Source: Onstottus_A sp049273835
GTDB lineage: Bacteria > Acidobacteriota > Blastocatellia > UBA7656
Assembly (NCBI GenBank): GCA_049273835.1
Contig: JBASRM010000093.1
Coordinates: forward strand, 1 to 6,176
Reading direction: 5' to 3'
Length of the DNA: 6,176 nucleotides
How positions within the stretch are numbered: the first letter of the stretch is position 1; every line of letters starts with the position of its first letter. Positions 1 through 5,999 of this stretch are shown piece by piece. The notes beneath the pieces were generated by a model. It saw only the letters and a list, made by a program, of their open reading frames with translations, did no database searches and was not told where the DNA came from. A program made the position numbers and the translations under genes.

Positions 1-242
1 TCCTTGTCTTGAAACCCGTATGTTTCGAAGTACCCAACCTTGCCGCGGCGATAAATCAAGCCGACAGCGCCGGCGATTCGTCCCTTAGCTACGTGATCGT
101 TCATCAGCGCGCCGATCCGTTCAAGGCGTTCGACAGAAAGGCCGCTTCCGTTGGGCGCGACTGACCGAATTCCCTGCCCTGCCGCGCCAACTGCGAGAAG
201 AACGAATAAGAACGGTGAGATCACGCGAGTGAGCAATTTCAT
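1..242 (-). CDS. Serine hydrolase, class C beta-lactamase-related family (N-terminal part, cut by window edge)
   Basis: The first 80 codons of a minus-strand gene are open to the left edge with no stop. The start ATG (240-242) has a good Shine-Dalgarno AAGGAG five bases upstream (248-253). The protein begins with MKLL and a hydrophobic stretch to about residue 21 (FLFVLLAVGAAGQG), a likely Sec signal peptide, so the mature protein is probably periplasmic or secreted. Residues about 37-80 (VERLERIGALMNDHV, GRIAGAVGLIYRRGKV, YFETYGFQD) match the opening of the Beta-lactamase/penicillin-binding-protein-like fold (PF00144: EstB-type esterases, class C-like enzymes), in which a helix is followed by 'IPGAVxLVxRxGKV...GxxD'. 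The catalytic SxxK motif normally lies some tens of residues further on, outside the window, so activity cannot be judged. It may be an esterase, peptidase or beta-lactamase-like enzyme. The family is fairly sure; the substrate is unknown. Confidence 0.82.
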   Translation of the reverse strand, partial: MKLLTRVISPFLFVLLAVGAAGQGIRSVAPNGSGLSVERLERIGALMNDHVAKGRIAGAVGLIYRRGKVGYFETYGFQDK

Positions 243-247
243 CCTGT

Positions 248-253
248 CTCCTT
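248..253 (-). promoter_or_regulatory. Ribosome binding site of the serine hydrolase gene
   Basis: On the minus strand this reads AAGGAG, five bases before the ATG at 242. It is the strongest Shine-Dalgarno match in the window and fixes the start of the edge-truncated gene. Confidence 0.75.
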
Positions 254-322
254 CCAGATGCTCAAAAACACCGAAGACACTTTCAGCCGTTTCCTCTGCT
301 TTCGCTTTCGTGACCAAAAGCG

Positions 323-351
323 ATTCCACTGAGTCAGGCCGCGTGTGTGAA
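323..351 (-). promoter_or_regulatory. Candidate sigma70-type promoter for the serine hydrolase gene
   Basis: On the minus strand a -35-like TTCACA (346-351, 5 of 6 to consensus) and a -10-like TGGAAT (323-328, 4 of 6) are separated by 17 bases. Transcription would start near 316 and leave a leader of about 75 bases before the ATG at 242. The -35 box lies inside the left arm of the inverted repeat at 340-391, so a factor binding that repeat could block or assist polymerase. This is a by-eye match to a degenerate consensus. Confidence 0.35.
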
Positions 352-391
352 CCTTTGGCGATCCGGTCTGGCCGCCTTGGTTACACACGCG
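340..391. repeat. Long imperfect inverted repeat in the divergent intergenic region
   Basis: The left arm CGCGTGTGTGAACC (340-353) and right arm GGTTACACACGCG (379-391) are complementary over 13 pairs with a single unpaired base. The 25-base centre contains a further 4-bp pairing, GGCG (357-360) with CGCC (373-376). There is no T-run on either side, so it does not look like an intrinsic terminator. It overlaps the candidate -35 box of the leftward gene. It could be an operator for a dimeric regulator, a structured leader element, or a dispersed palindromic repeat. Confidence 0.6.
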
Positions 392-615
392 TGGGGTTCT
401 CTGTGAGTTAGCTGGAACTGGCGACCAAGCGAGCAGGTCCGTTTTTATCTCAGCCGAGAAATGCATGTCAAGCGCGCTTCTGGCGGGCCGCCCCGCTGTG
501 CCGATCGGCTTCGCGCTCGGGAATCCGGTCTCTCTCTGGAGCGGTTCGCCGCCGCTTTGGAAGCGAAATCATTCACTCAGCTCGCGCCTCTCTGGCAGAT
601 CGAGCGAATTTCCTC

Positions 616-644
616 TTGACGAGTCCAGTCCGGTCGGCTTAAAT
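616..644 (+). promoter_or_regulatory. Candidate sigma70-type promoter for the SdpI-family/hydrolase operon
   Basis: TTGACG (616-621, 5 of 6 to the -35 consensus) and TTAAAT (639-644, 4 of 6 to the -10 consensus) are 17 bases apart. Transcription would begin near 651, about 54 bases before the chosen ATG at 705. That supports 705, not 465, as the true start of the downstream gene. Identical CCGGTCGG octamers lie at 630-637, in the spacer, and at 647-654, over the expected start point. Confidence 0.45.
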
Positions 645-654
645 ACCCGGTCGG
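630..654 (+). repeat. Pair of CCGGTCGG direct repeats bracketing the -10 box
   Basis: The octamer CCGGTCGG occurs exactly at 630-637 and 647-654, offset by 17 bases with TTAAAT between the copies. Direct repeats placed this way resemble tandem binding sites of a transcription factor, but chance recurrence of a GC-rich octamer is possible. Confidence 0.5.
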
Positions 655-670
655 AAGGCTGGCCCCTTCC
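653..670 (+). other. Small leader hairpin
   Basis: GGAAGG (653-658) pairs perfectly with CCTTCC (665-670) around a six-base loop. It would sit at the 5' end of the transcript from the promoter at 616-644, about 35 bases upstream of the ATG at 705. It could affect mRNA stability or be incidental. Confidence 0.3.
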
Positions 671-704
671 TCCGAAATATCCAAAACAAAACGGACGTAT
701 TCCG

Positions 705-1046
705 ATGGAGATCTACGGATACCTTTTGATGACGAGCGATGTCCTGCTGATCCTGAGCGGCGCGACGATGTACTGGTTCTCTCCCAGGCTCAGGCGAAAC
801 TGGGTTCTTGGCTATGGCTCGCCGCGATCGATGATCAACGACGCGGCATGGCAGAGCGCCAACCGGTTCGCGGGGATGTCGCTGGCTTCACTGGCGCTTA
901 TCGCGATGACGCTTCAAGTTGGATTGTGGGGACTGATCGAATCCAACGATCTGGGCCAGACAGTCTCGGCAGCTTCAACGTTGGCGCTTCCTTTCTTAGT
1001 AATGTATCTGACTGAAAAGTACCTCGCTCGCGTGTTTAAGAACTGA
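705..1046 (+). CDS. SdpI-family integral membrane protein
   Basis: This is a 113-residue inner-membrane protein. The segment NWVLGYGSPRSM (32-43), followed by W49 and SANRFAG (51-57), is the SdpI-family signature (PF13630), seen elsewhere as 'GYRTPRSMKNEETWxxANxxxG'. Hydrophobic stretches at about 5-25, 57-77 and 86-106 predict three membrane helices. The founding member, Bacillus subtilis SdpI, gives immunity to the SdpC toxin, but many family members are stand-alone with unknown function, and no sdpABC or sdpR genes are visible here. The frame is open back to 465; I chose the ATG at 705 because it directly precedes the first helix and follows a candidate promoter. No good Shine-Dalgarno is present (only GGA at 693-695). 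An alpha/beta hydrolase follows 48 bases downstream in the same reading frame, so co-transcription is likely. Confidence 0.82.
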   Translation: MEIYGYLLMTSDVLLILSGATMYWFSPRLRRNWVLGYGSPRSMINDAAWQSANRFAGMSLASLALIAMTLQVGLWGLIESNDLGQTVSAASTLALPFLVMYLTEKYLARVFKN

Positions 1047-1085
1047 CGGGAACTCAGTGCGGCACAATCCGACCGTTCTCGCTTC

Positions 1086-1090
1086 GAGGA
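1086..1090 (+). promoter_or_regulatory. Ribosome binding site supporting the TTG start of the hydrolase
   Basis: GAGGA ends four bases before the TTG at 1095-1097. No ATG or GTG exists in frame between the previous gene's TGA (1044-1046) and this TTG, and the next residues already show the family N-terminus, so the site decides the start. Confidence 0.5.
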
Positions 1091-1094
1091 AACT

Positions 1095-1955
1095 TTGGAG
1101 CCGATCTCACACTACTATTACTCACACCGCTTAAAGCTGCACTTCTGGGACTGGGGTACTGACGGCAAGCCCGCGCTGATTCTCGTACACGGAGGCCTTG
1201 ATCACGCTCGCAACTGGGACTGGGTGGCGAGAGCGCTCCGCCAGCATTTTCACGTTTACGCAATCGATCTGCGCGGTCACGGAAACAGCCAGTGGGCACC
1301 CGGGGCCCTGTACAGCGTCGCCGAACACGTGCTGGATCTCTCGGCGCTTGCCGACATAATCAATGCATCGCCCATTTATCTGATTGGCCATTCGCTGGGC
1401 GGCGTGGTCACGTTATTTTACTCGGGTGTGTATCCGGATCGAGTGAAGAAGGCGGTCTCGATTGAAGGCCTCGGCCCGCCGCCGAACCATCGCATTTTCC
1501 GCCCCGCATCAGAGCGGCTCCGAAACTGGATCGAAGCGATTCGACAGACCGAGCGCCGCGACCCGCACAGCTATCCGGCTATCGATCGAGCGGTCGCGCG
1601 CATGAAGGAGGCGAACCCTCATCTGTCAGACGAAGTGGCTCGCCATCTCACTCTTCACGGGACCAATTGGAACTCGGACGGTTCTCTGGTTTGGAAGTTC
1701 GACAATTACGCCCGGCCCTTTGCACCGTACGGCCACAACCGTGAGGATTTCGTCGAGATCCTGGGCCAGATCACCTGTCCGGTGTTGTTGTTTTGGGGAA
1801 AGGAGAGCTGGGCGGTAGATCCCGAATCGGACGGCCGCGCTCAGGTGATCAAGAACCACCGCCTGGTCAAGGTACCCAACGCCGGCCACTGGGTGCATCA
1901 CGACCAATTGGAGGTATTCCTTACCGAGACCACAAAGTTTCTTCTTGAGTCCTAG
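1095..1955 (+). CDS. Alpha/beta-fold hydrolase
   Basis: This is a 286-residue single-domain alpha/beta hydrolase (PF00561/PF12697 type) with no signal peptide, so probably cytoplasmic. It begins with TTG after a GAGGA site. The core fold is clear: LILVHGG (28-34) supplies the oxyanion-hole region, YAIDLRGHGNS (55-65) is the conserved strand-4 motif, GHSLGG (98-103) is the nucleophile elbow with Ser100, and NAGHWVHHD (262-270) carries the catalytic His265. The acid is not in the classic 'G-x-x-D' place after strand 7, where FWGKESWAVDP (233-243) occurs. Glu124 after strand 6 (SIEGLGP), Glu237 or Asp242 are candidates. A cap domain spans roughly 130-215. Serine as nucleophile argues against a haloalkane dehalogenase and fits an esterase, lipase or C-C hydrolase. 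The substrate is unknown. It is probably the second gene of an operon with the SdpI-family gene. Confidence 0.9.
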   Translation: MEPISHYYYSHRLKLHFWDWGTDGKPALILVHGGLDHARNWDWVARALRQHFHVYAIDLRGHGNSQWAPGALYSVAEHVLDLSALADIINASPIYLIGHSLGGVVTLFYSGVYPDRVKKAVSIEGLGPPPNHRIFRPASERLRNWIEAIRQTERRDPHSYPAIDRAVARMKEANPHLSDEVARHLTLHGTNWNSDGSLVWKFDNYARPFAPYGHNREDFVEILGQITCPVLLFWGKESWAVDPESDGRAQVIKNHRLVKVPNAGHWVHHDQLEVFLTETTKFLLES

Positions 1956-1958
1956 TAC

Positions 1959-1982
1959 TGCTCAACCACATCCCGCTGAGCA
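1959..1982 (+). other. Weak hairpin just after the hydrolase stop
   Basis: TGCTCA (1959-1964) pairs with TGAGCA (1977-1982) around a 12-base loop, four bases after the TAG stop. No T-run follows, so it is a poor candidate for a factor-independent terminator. It may only protect the 3' end or be coincidental. Confidence 0.2.
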
Positions 1983-2047
1983 CATATGTCATTGTCCATT
2001 CTTCTTGATTAACTGATTCTCAGCATTCGGGTCGCATACTCACGCGG

Positions 2048-2085
2048 ATCAGCGGTTAATGCCTGTCACGCTGATGAATGTCAGC
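2048..2085. other. Overlapping small inverted repeats in the convergent intergenic gap
   Basis: ATCAGCG (2048-2054) can pair with CGCTGAT (2069-2075), while GCTGA (2070-2074) can instead pair with TCAGC (2081-2085) around a six-base loop, giving two mutually exclusive hairpins. They lie between the stops of two converging genes and could help end transcription from either side, but neither has a T-run, so function is unproven. Confidence 0.2.
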
Positions 2086-2131
2086 AATCCCCAGGGTCGC
2101 AGAGTCACCCCGATCATTGGTTACGATCTGT

Positions 2132-4501
2132 TCACCGAAATGACAGACGAACACGAAGATTCCATTGACGAGGCGCGCCAAAATGAGTGCCCTCAAACGG
2201 ATTGCCGAAATTGTAGGCAAAACGCCGGTCAGTAAGGTTTAACAGATCGACCTGAACGCTCAAGCCAACCCGTTCTTTGCGGAACAAATCAGCGCCCGTT
2301 GAAACGCCCAGCACAGTTCGCGGCTTGACCCGTCCGCGACCGAAATCCACCAGCTCAGCGCCCGGTTTGGACTTCAATTCCACCAAACGATCCGGGTCCA
2401 CCTCGAGAGGCACTCCGCTCTGATGACGTCCCGAAAAGGCAGCCCACCATCCGCTTCCGCGATGACGATACATCACCTCCAACGCACCGGTGTTCCGCTC
2501 GTCGTGATCCGGAATGAAACGCGTGCCCGGCCCGATTTCAATCACGTCATCGGTGAGAAACAGCCCTCCGTTGATCGGACCAATCTGCAGCATTCGCTGG
2601 TTCGTGTAGCTTAGAAAGCCGGACCATCCCGCTCGTTCAGGGACGTCCAGCCTTACATCGACTCCTCGCGCGAATCCTTCGGCGACGCTGTTGGGGAAGA
2701 TGATCACCGTGGAAAAAAACACATTTGGATCATCGTAGTTTTTAAAGTTCCGCCACCAGTAAACCGCATCGAGCCTCAACCAGCCGCGCAGGTCTTGAGC
2801 AAACCCGGCTTCGTATGACGAGGTTCTCTCAGCGCGAACCCGCGAACCCCCACCGGTAGCGTCCTGGAACGGCGAGAGCGCGCGTGCCTGGGCCGAGTCC
2901 GACAGGAGAAGATTCTCAACCTGCGGAGGCATGAACAGACGGTTGAAAGATGCGCGAACCGAGGTCTGGGTACCGGGTATGAAGTAGACTGCGCCGACGC
3001 GCGGACTAAACTGCTGCTCTGAGATCAACAGGCTCGAGTGATCGTATCGCAGACCAGCGCTAAAGGTCAGGTTCTCGACTGGAGAAACCTGGTCTTGAAA
3101 ATATCCGGAGAACTGGCCACGCGTTTTTCGATCCCGGAACACAAACGGTCTCGACTTGTTAAACGCGAGGGCTTCGTCGCTGATTCCTTCTTCCCTCGCT
3201 GCGTCCGGGTCCGTGATGGAAAACGTAAAGAACTCGGTTGGATTGACCCGCGTTGTGTCAAATCCAGCTTTTAGCGTGTGCCGGCCCAGGATGCGGGTCA
3301 CCGAGCCCAACAGGCCGAGTCGCGCGTGTCGCCTGTCCTGAGCCGCGAACAGCGGGGTATCAAACGAACTGCCAATAAGCCTGGCCTCGTGGAAGCGATG
3401 AAAGACCGCAATGTTGCTTACCGTCTTTGACGACCATGTCCGTTGCCAGCTTACCGACTGGCTGTTGTCTCTGAATTCCTGTCGCTGGCGCTGACCCGCC
3501 AACTCCTGTTCGAGCCGGTCCGGTACGTGGAGATCAGAACCGTTGATCGATACGTTGATGATTAGAATGTCATCCGGCGCGGGGTGCCAATCGGCTCGAG
3601 CGCTGATCCTTGCGGCGCCTCCTGTGTTGTTGAAATTTCTGGGATCAACTGGATCCAGATAGCGATCGCTGCGGCCGGTTGAGCCGGCGACAAAGAACCC
3701 CCAGTCTTTGGTGCCACCTGCCAGGCTTGCCGAGATCTCGCGCGCATCGAAGCTCCCGCCGCTTAACTGCAGGCTGCCGGTCAACGGCTTTCCGATCCCG
3801 GATTGCGGTTGTATGGTAACGACCGCGCCCGATTTACCTCCGAACTCCGCGGGAAGATTGCCCACCAGTACATTCATCGCGCTTATCATCTCGGTGTCGA
3901 GTCCGGTTGACATGGTTGAGTCCAACCGATCCGCTACCGGAACGCCGTCGACGACAAACAACACGCCATCATCAACGCCGCGGATATGCATCAGCCCGTT
4001 GTTTTCTGTTGTCCAGCCCGGAAGCGTTGAAACCAACTGCTGAACGCTTCGCAGTGTACCCGGTGCGCGCCGGATAGAAACCTCGCTGAGATCCAGTTCG
4101 CTGCTCGACGAATCGCGCTCGATGAGACCTTTGTCGGCTTCGACATCCACGCTTTCCTCGGTGCCGGGAACGGCAAGCTTCACTTCAACTTCTACCGGGA
4201 TATTTGACCTCACGGCGAGTCTGCGGGTCGTCTGGCGAAAGTGCGGGGACACTACTGCCAGCAGGTAATCGTCAAACGGAACATTGTTAAAGACGGCCAC
4301 ACCGCGCTCGTCCGTTGAGGCGGCCTGACTATAACCGGTGAGTTTGTTGGTAAGCCTCGCAACGGCGCCCACCACTATCGCATCGGCGGGATCGGTCGTG
4401 GTCACTCGCACCGTGCCTATCTGAATTTGAGCGAATGCTTCGTCGTGGAGACACACCGATCCAAGACTGATCAACAGCGCGTATAGGGTGAGTCGAGTCA
4501 T
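2132..4501 (-). CDS. TonB-dependent outer-membrane receptor with N-terminal carboxypeptidase-regulatory-like domain
   Basis: This 789-residue outer-membrane active transporter imports an unknown ligand using energy from TonB-ExbBD. Residues 1-24 are a signal peptide with an AFA|Q cleavage site. Residues about 26-111 form a carboxypeptidase-regulatory-like beta domain (STDERGVAVFNNVPFDDYLL, 62-81). ESVDVEA (116-122) resembles a TonB-box-like link. The plug spans about 139-240 with MHIRGVDDG (171-179) and VVDGVPVAD (183-191), and a 22-strand-type barrel fills the rest, ending in WNLRVRLSFR. The reading frame extends to an ATG at 4600 (822 residues), which has GGGAGG eleven bases upstream. I prefer the ATG at 4501 because it places the signal peptide at the N-terminus and a TATAAT-containing promoter lies between the two starts; the 4501 start itself has no clear Shine-Dalgarno. 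It lies 165 bases downstream of the MFS gene on the same strand. The family is certain; the ligand is not known. Confidence 0.92.
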   Translation of the reverse strand: MTRLTLYALLISLGSVCLHDEAFAQIQIGTVRVTTTDPADAIVVGAVARLTNKLTGYSQAASTDERGVAVFNNVPFDDYLLAVVSPHFRQTTRRLAVRSNIPVEVEVKLAVPGTEESVDVEADKGLIERDSSSSELDLSEVSIRRAPGTLRSVQQLVSTLPGWTTENNGLMHIRGVDDGVLFVVDGVPVADRLDSTMSTGLDTEMISAMNVLVGNLPAEFGGKSGAVVTIQPQSGIGKPLTGSLQLSGGSFDAREISASLAGGTKDWGFFVAGSTGRSDRYLDPVDPRNFNNTGGAARISARADWHPAPDDILIINVSINGSDLHVPDRLEQELAGQRQRQEFRDNSQSVSWQRTWSSKTVSNIAVFHRFHEARLIGSSFDTPLFAAQDRRHARLGLLGSVTRILGRHTLKAGFDTTRVNPTEFFTFSITDPDAAREEGISDEALAFNKSRPFVFRDRKTRGQFSGYFQDQVSPVENLTFSAGLRYDHSSLLISEQQFSPRVGAVYFIPGTQTSVRASFNRLFMPPQVENLLLSDSAQARALSPFQDATGGGSRVRAERTSSYEAGFAQDLRGWLRLDAVYWWRNFKNYDDPNVFFSTVIIFPNSVAEGFARGVDVRLDVPERAGWSGFLSYTNQRMLQIGPINGGLFLTDDVIEIGPGTRFIPDHDERNTGALEVMYRHRGSGWWAAFSGRHQSGVPLEVDPDRLVELKSKPGAELVDFGRGRVKPRTVLGVSTGADLFRKERVGLSVQVDLLNLTDRRFAYNFGNPFEGTHFGAPRQWNLRVRLSFR

Positions 4502-4540
4502 AATCGCTGCAGGGTTCCGAAATTCGCGCAGAGTTTTTCG

Positions 4541-4568
4541 ATTATAGGGGGCCATTGCCCCTGGTAAA
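4541..4568 (-). promoter_or_regulatory. Candidate promoter of the TonB-dependent receptor gene
   Basis: On the minus strand a perfect -10 box TATAAT (4541-4546) is preceded by TTTACC (4563-4568, 4 of 6 to the -35 consensus) with a 16-base spacer. Transcription would start near 4534, leaving a leader of about 33 bases before the ATG at 4501. The spacer region contains the small dyad GGGGC-AATG-GCCCC, a possible operator. If active, this promoter makes the longer reading from 4600 unlikely for transcripts starting here. Confidence 0.5.
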
Positions 4569-4636
4569 AGCCGCCCGCCGAGTTCTGACGACACACCCAT
4601 TCTCCGCTCGTCCTCCCGAGGGAGAGCCGATGGTAG

Positions 4637-4656
4637 CCCAGCAATTCACTGCTGGG
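4637..4656. repeat. Perfect stem-loop between the MFS and receptor genes
   Basis: CCCAGCA (4637-4643) and TGCTGGG (4650-4656) form a 7-bp GC-rich stem with a six-base loop, starting 11 bases after the MFS stop on the minus strand. No T-run follows in the direction of transcription, so it is not a standard intrinsic terminator. It could be an mRNA-stabilising or attenuating hairpin, or one copy of a dispersed palindromic repeat. Confidence 0.5.
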
Positions 4657-4666
4657 AGAAGCAGCT

Positions 4667-5956
4667 TCAGCCACTGATATGCTCAGCAGAACCCTCGTAG
4701 CGAACTAGACTCTTTGCCAGAAAGCCGGCGGCCACAACCGCAATAAGGCATCCAACGCCGCCGGTCACCACCGAAAGCGGCGCGCCGATCAGCGCAGCAA
4801 CAGCTCCAGCTTCAAGCTCACCAAGCTGAGGACCACCCATAAAAAAGATCATATTCACCGAGGTCATTCGACCGCGGAGCTGATCGGGTGTTACTAACTG
4901 GCGAATCGTCTGACGAAGCACCGTGCTCACCGTGTCGGCGGCACCGGTGATCGCCAGCATCAGCAGCGACAGCCAGAACCAGTGTGACAAACCGAACACC
5001 ACGGTGGCCGCTCCGAAGATAGCAACGGAAATCAGCACCGCTTTGCCCTGCCGTCGCATGACTCCAAACCTCGCCATACTGAGGCCCGCTGCAATCGAAC
5101 CCGCACCAGGAGCCGCCGCTAGAAACCCGAGCCCCTGCGCCCCGACGTGCAGAATCTCCTCCGCGAAGATCGGTAAGAGCGCGGTTGCCGACGCGAAAAA
5201 GGTCGCTATGAAGTCCAACGTCATCGTCTGAACTATGATCGGCGTGCGCCACACAAAGCGCAGCCCTTCGCGAAGCGCGGCAAGACTTATTTGACTTACC
5301 CTCGATTCCGCTTCGGCGCGTCCGCGCGCGCTCATAAGAAGCAGAGCGACGATCACCGCGACAAACGACGCCGCATTGAGACCGTAGATAAGCGCCGGGC
5401 CGCGAAACTTCAAAAGAGATCCAGCTATTGCCGGACCGACGATCATTGCAGAATTAAAAACCATGATTCCCAGGCTTACTGCGTTCGGAAAATCCTTCTG
5501 GGGCACCAGCGTCGGAAGCATCGCCTGCCGGGCCGGATTGTCGAATGCGGTTGCGCCCGAGGCAATTGCCGTGAGCAGATAAATCGGCCAGATGCTGCTG
5601 AGTCCGGAAGCCGTCATCACCGCAAGCAACGCCGCGCTGATCAACATCACCGCCTGCGTCGCAAGCATCAAGCGTTTTCGATCTACCGCATCGGCCACAA
5701 CCCCTCCCAACAGCGAGCAGAAGACTATTGGTAAGACGCGTACTAATCCAACTCCGCCCAACGCCAACGGAGACTTTGTCAGCAGATATACGTGCCAGTT
5801 AATCGCGACAATCTGCATCTGCGAGCCAGTCACTGAAATCAGCTGGCCAATCCACAGCAGACGAAAATCGCGATGGCGCAACGCTGAAAAAGAGGAGCGC
5901 TTTGATTGCTTGAGTGGCTGGTTGTTTGACGGAACGGCCGGATCGCCCGAAGACAT
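4667..5956 (-). CDS. MFS transporter, DHA3 / EntS-like (MFS_3) exporter
   Basis: This is a 429-residue inner-membrane secondary transporter with about 12 predicted helices beginning near residue 31 (FRLLWIGQLISVTGSQM). Family marks are the loop 2-3 motif GGVVADAVDRKR (84-95), FDNPARQAMLPTLVP (138-152), GPAIAG (174-179), and in the second half RQTIRQLVTPDQLRGRM (348-364) leading into SVNMIFFMGGPQLGELEAG. These match MFS_3 (PF05977) proteins, which include the enterobactin exporter EntS and macrolide-efflux-like pumps. Length is typical. The ATG at 5956 is the earliest possible start because an in-frame TAG lies nine bases upstream (5963-5965); no convincing Shine-Dalgarno is seen. A TonB-dependent receptor follows downstream on the same strand, which suggests, but does not show, siderophore or other small-molecule export. 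The substrate could equally be a drug or lipid. Confidence 0.93.
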   Translation of the reverse strand: MSSGDPAVPSNNQPLKQSKRSSFSALRHRDFRLLWIGQLISVTGSQMQIVAINWHVYLLTKSPLALGGVGLVRVLPIVFCSLLGGVVADAVDRKRLMLATQAVMLISAALLAVMTASGLSSIWPIYLLTAIASGATAFDNPARQAMLPTLVPQKDFPNAVSLGIMVFNSAMIVGPAIAGSLLKFRGPALIYGLNAASFVAVIVALLLMSARGRAEAESRVSQISLAALREGLRFVWRTPIIVQTMTLDFIATFFASATALLPIFAEEILHVGAQGLGFLAAAPGAGSIAAGLSMARFGVMRRQGKAVLISVAIFGAATVVFGLSHWFWLSLLMLAITGAADTVSTVLRQTIRQLVTPDQLRGRMTSVNMIFFMGGPQLGELEAGAVAALIGAPLSVVTGGVGCLIAVVAAGFLAKSLVRYEGSAEHISG

Positions 5957-5999
5957 AGACCGCTATGATTCCATTTCGACATCGATTAGCACAACTGGC

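Larger units (their letters stand above)
243..704. other. Divergent intergenic region without a convincing gene
   Basis: This 462-bp stretch separates the leftward serine hydrolase from the rightward SdpI-family gene. It holds a candidate leftward promoter (323-351), an inverted repeat (340-391), a candidate rightward promoter (616-644) flanked by 8-bp direct repeats, and a small leader hairpin (653-670). The SdpI frame stays open back to an ATG at 465, but the extra 80 residues are rich in Ser, Pro, Arg and Gly, have no family resemblance and precede the conserved membrane protein, so they are treated as untranslated. Nothing recognisable is seen between about 392 and 615. Confidence 0.6.

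Noticed and set aside
151..466. Open frames on both strands between 151 and 466
   Set aside because: The plus-strand frame overlaps the serine hydrolase N-terminus in antisense. Neither translation has recognisable motifs or a good ribosome binding site, and both look like chance frames.
465..704. N-terminal extension of the SdpI-family ORF by 80 codons from an ATG at 465
   Set aside because: The added residues show no family resemblance, no membrane segment and low-complexity S/P/R/G content, and a promoter-like pair lies inside it. The ATG at 705 sits directly before the first helix.
2059..2235. 58-codon plus-strand frame starting with MPVTLMNVSNPQG
   Set aside because: About 60% of it is antisense to the well-supported receptor C-terminus and it has no Shine-Dalgarno site. 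The non-overlapping part is only about 24 codons. It looks coding-like at first glance but cannot be supported.
5291..5734. Long antisense frame within the MFS gene (147 codons)
   Set aside because: It is a basic, His/Arg-rich translation opposite a clear transporter gene and is typical of an antisense shadow in GC-rich DNA.
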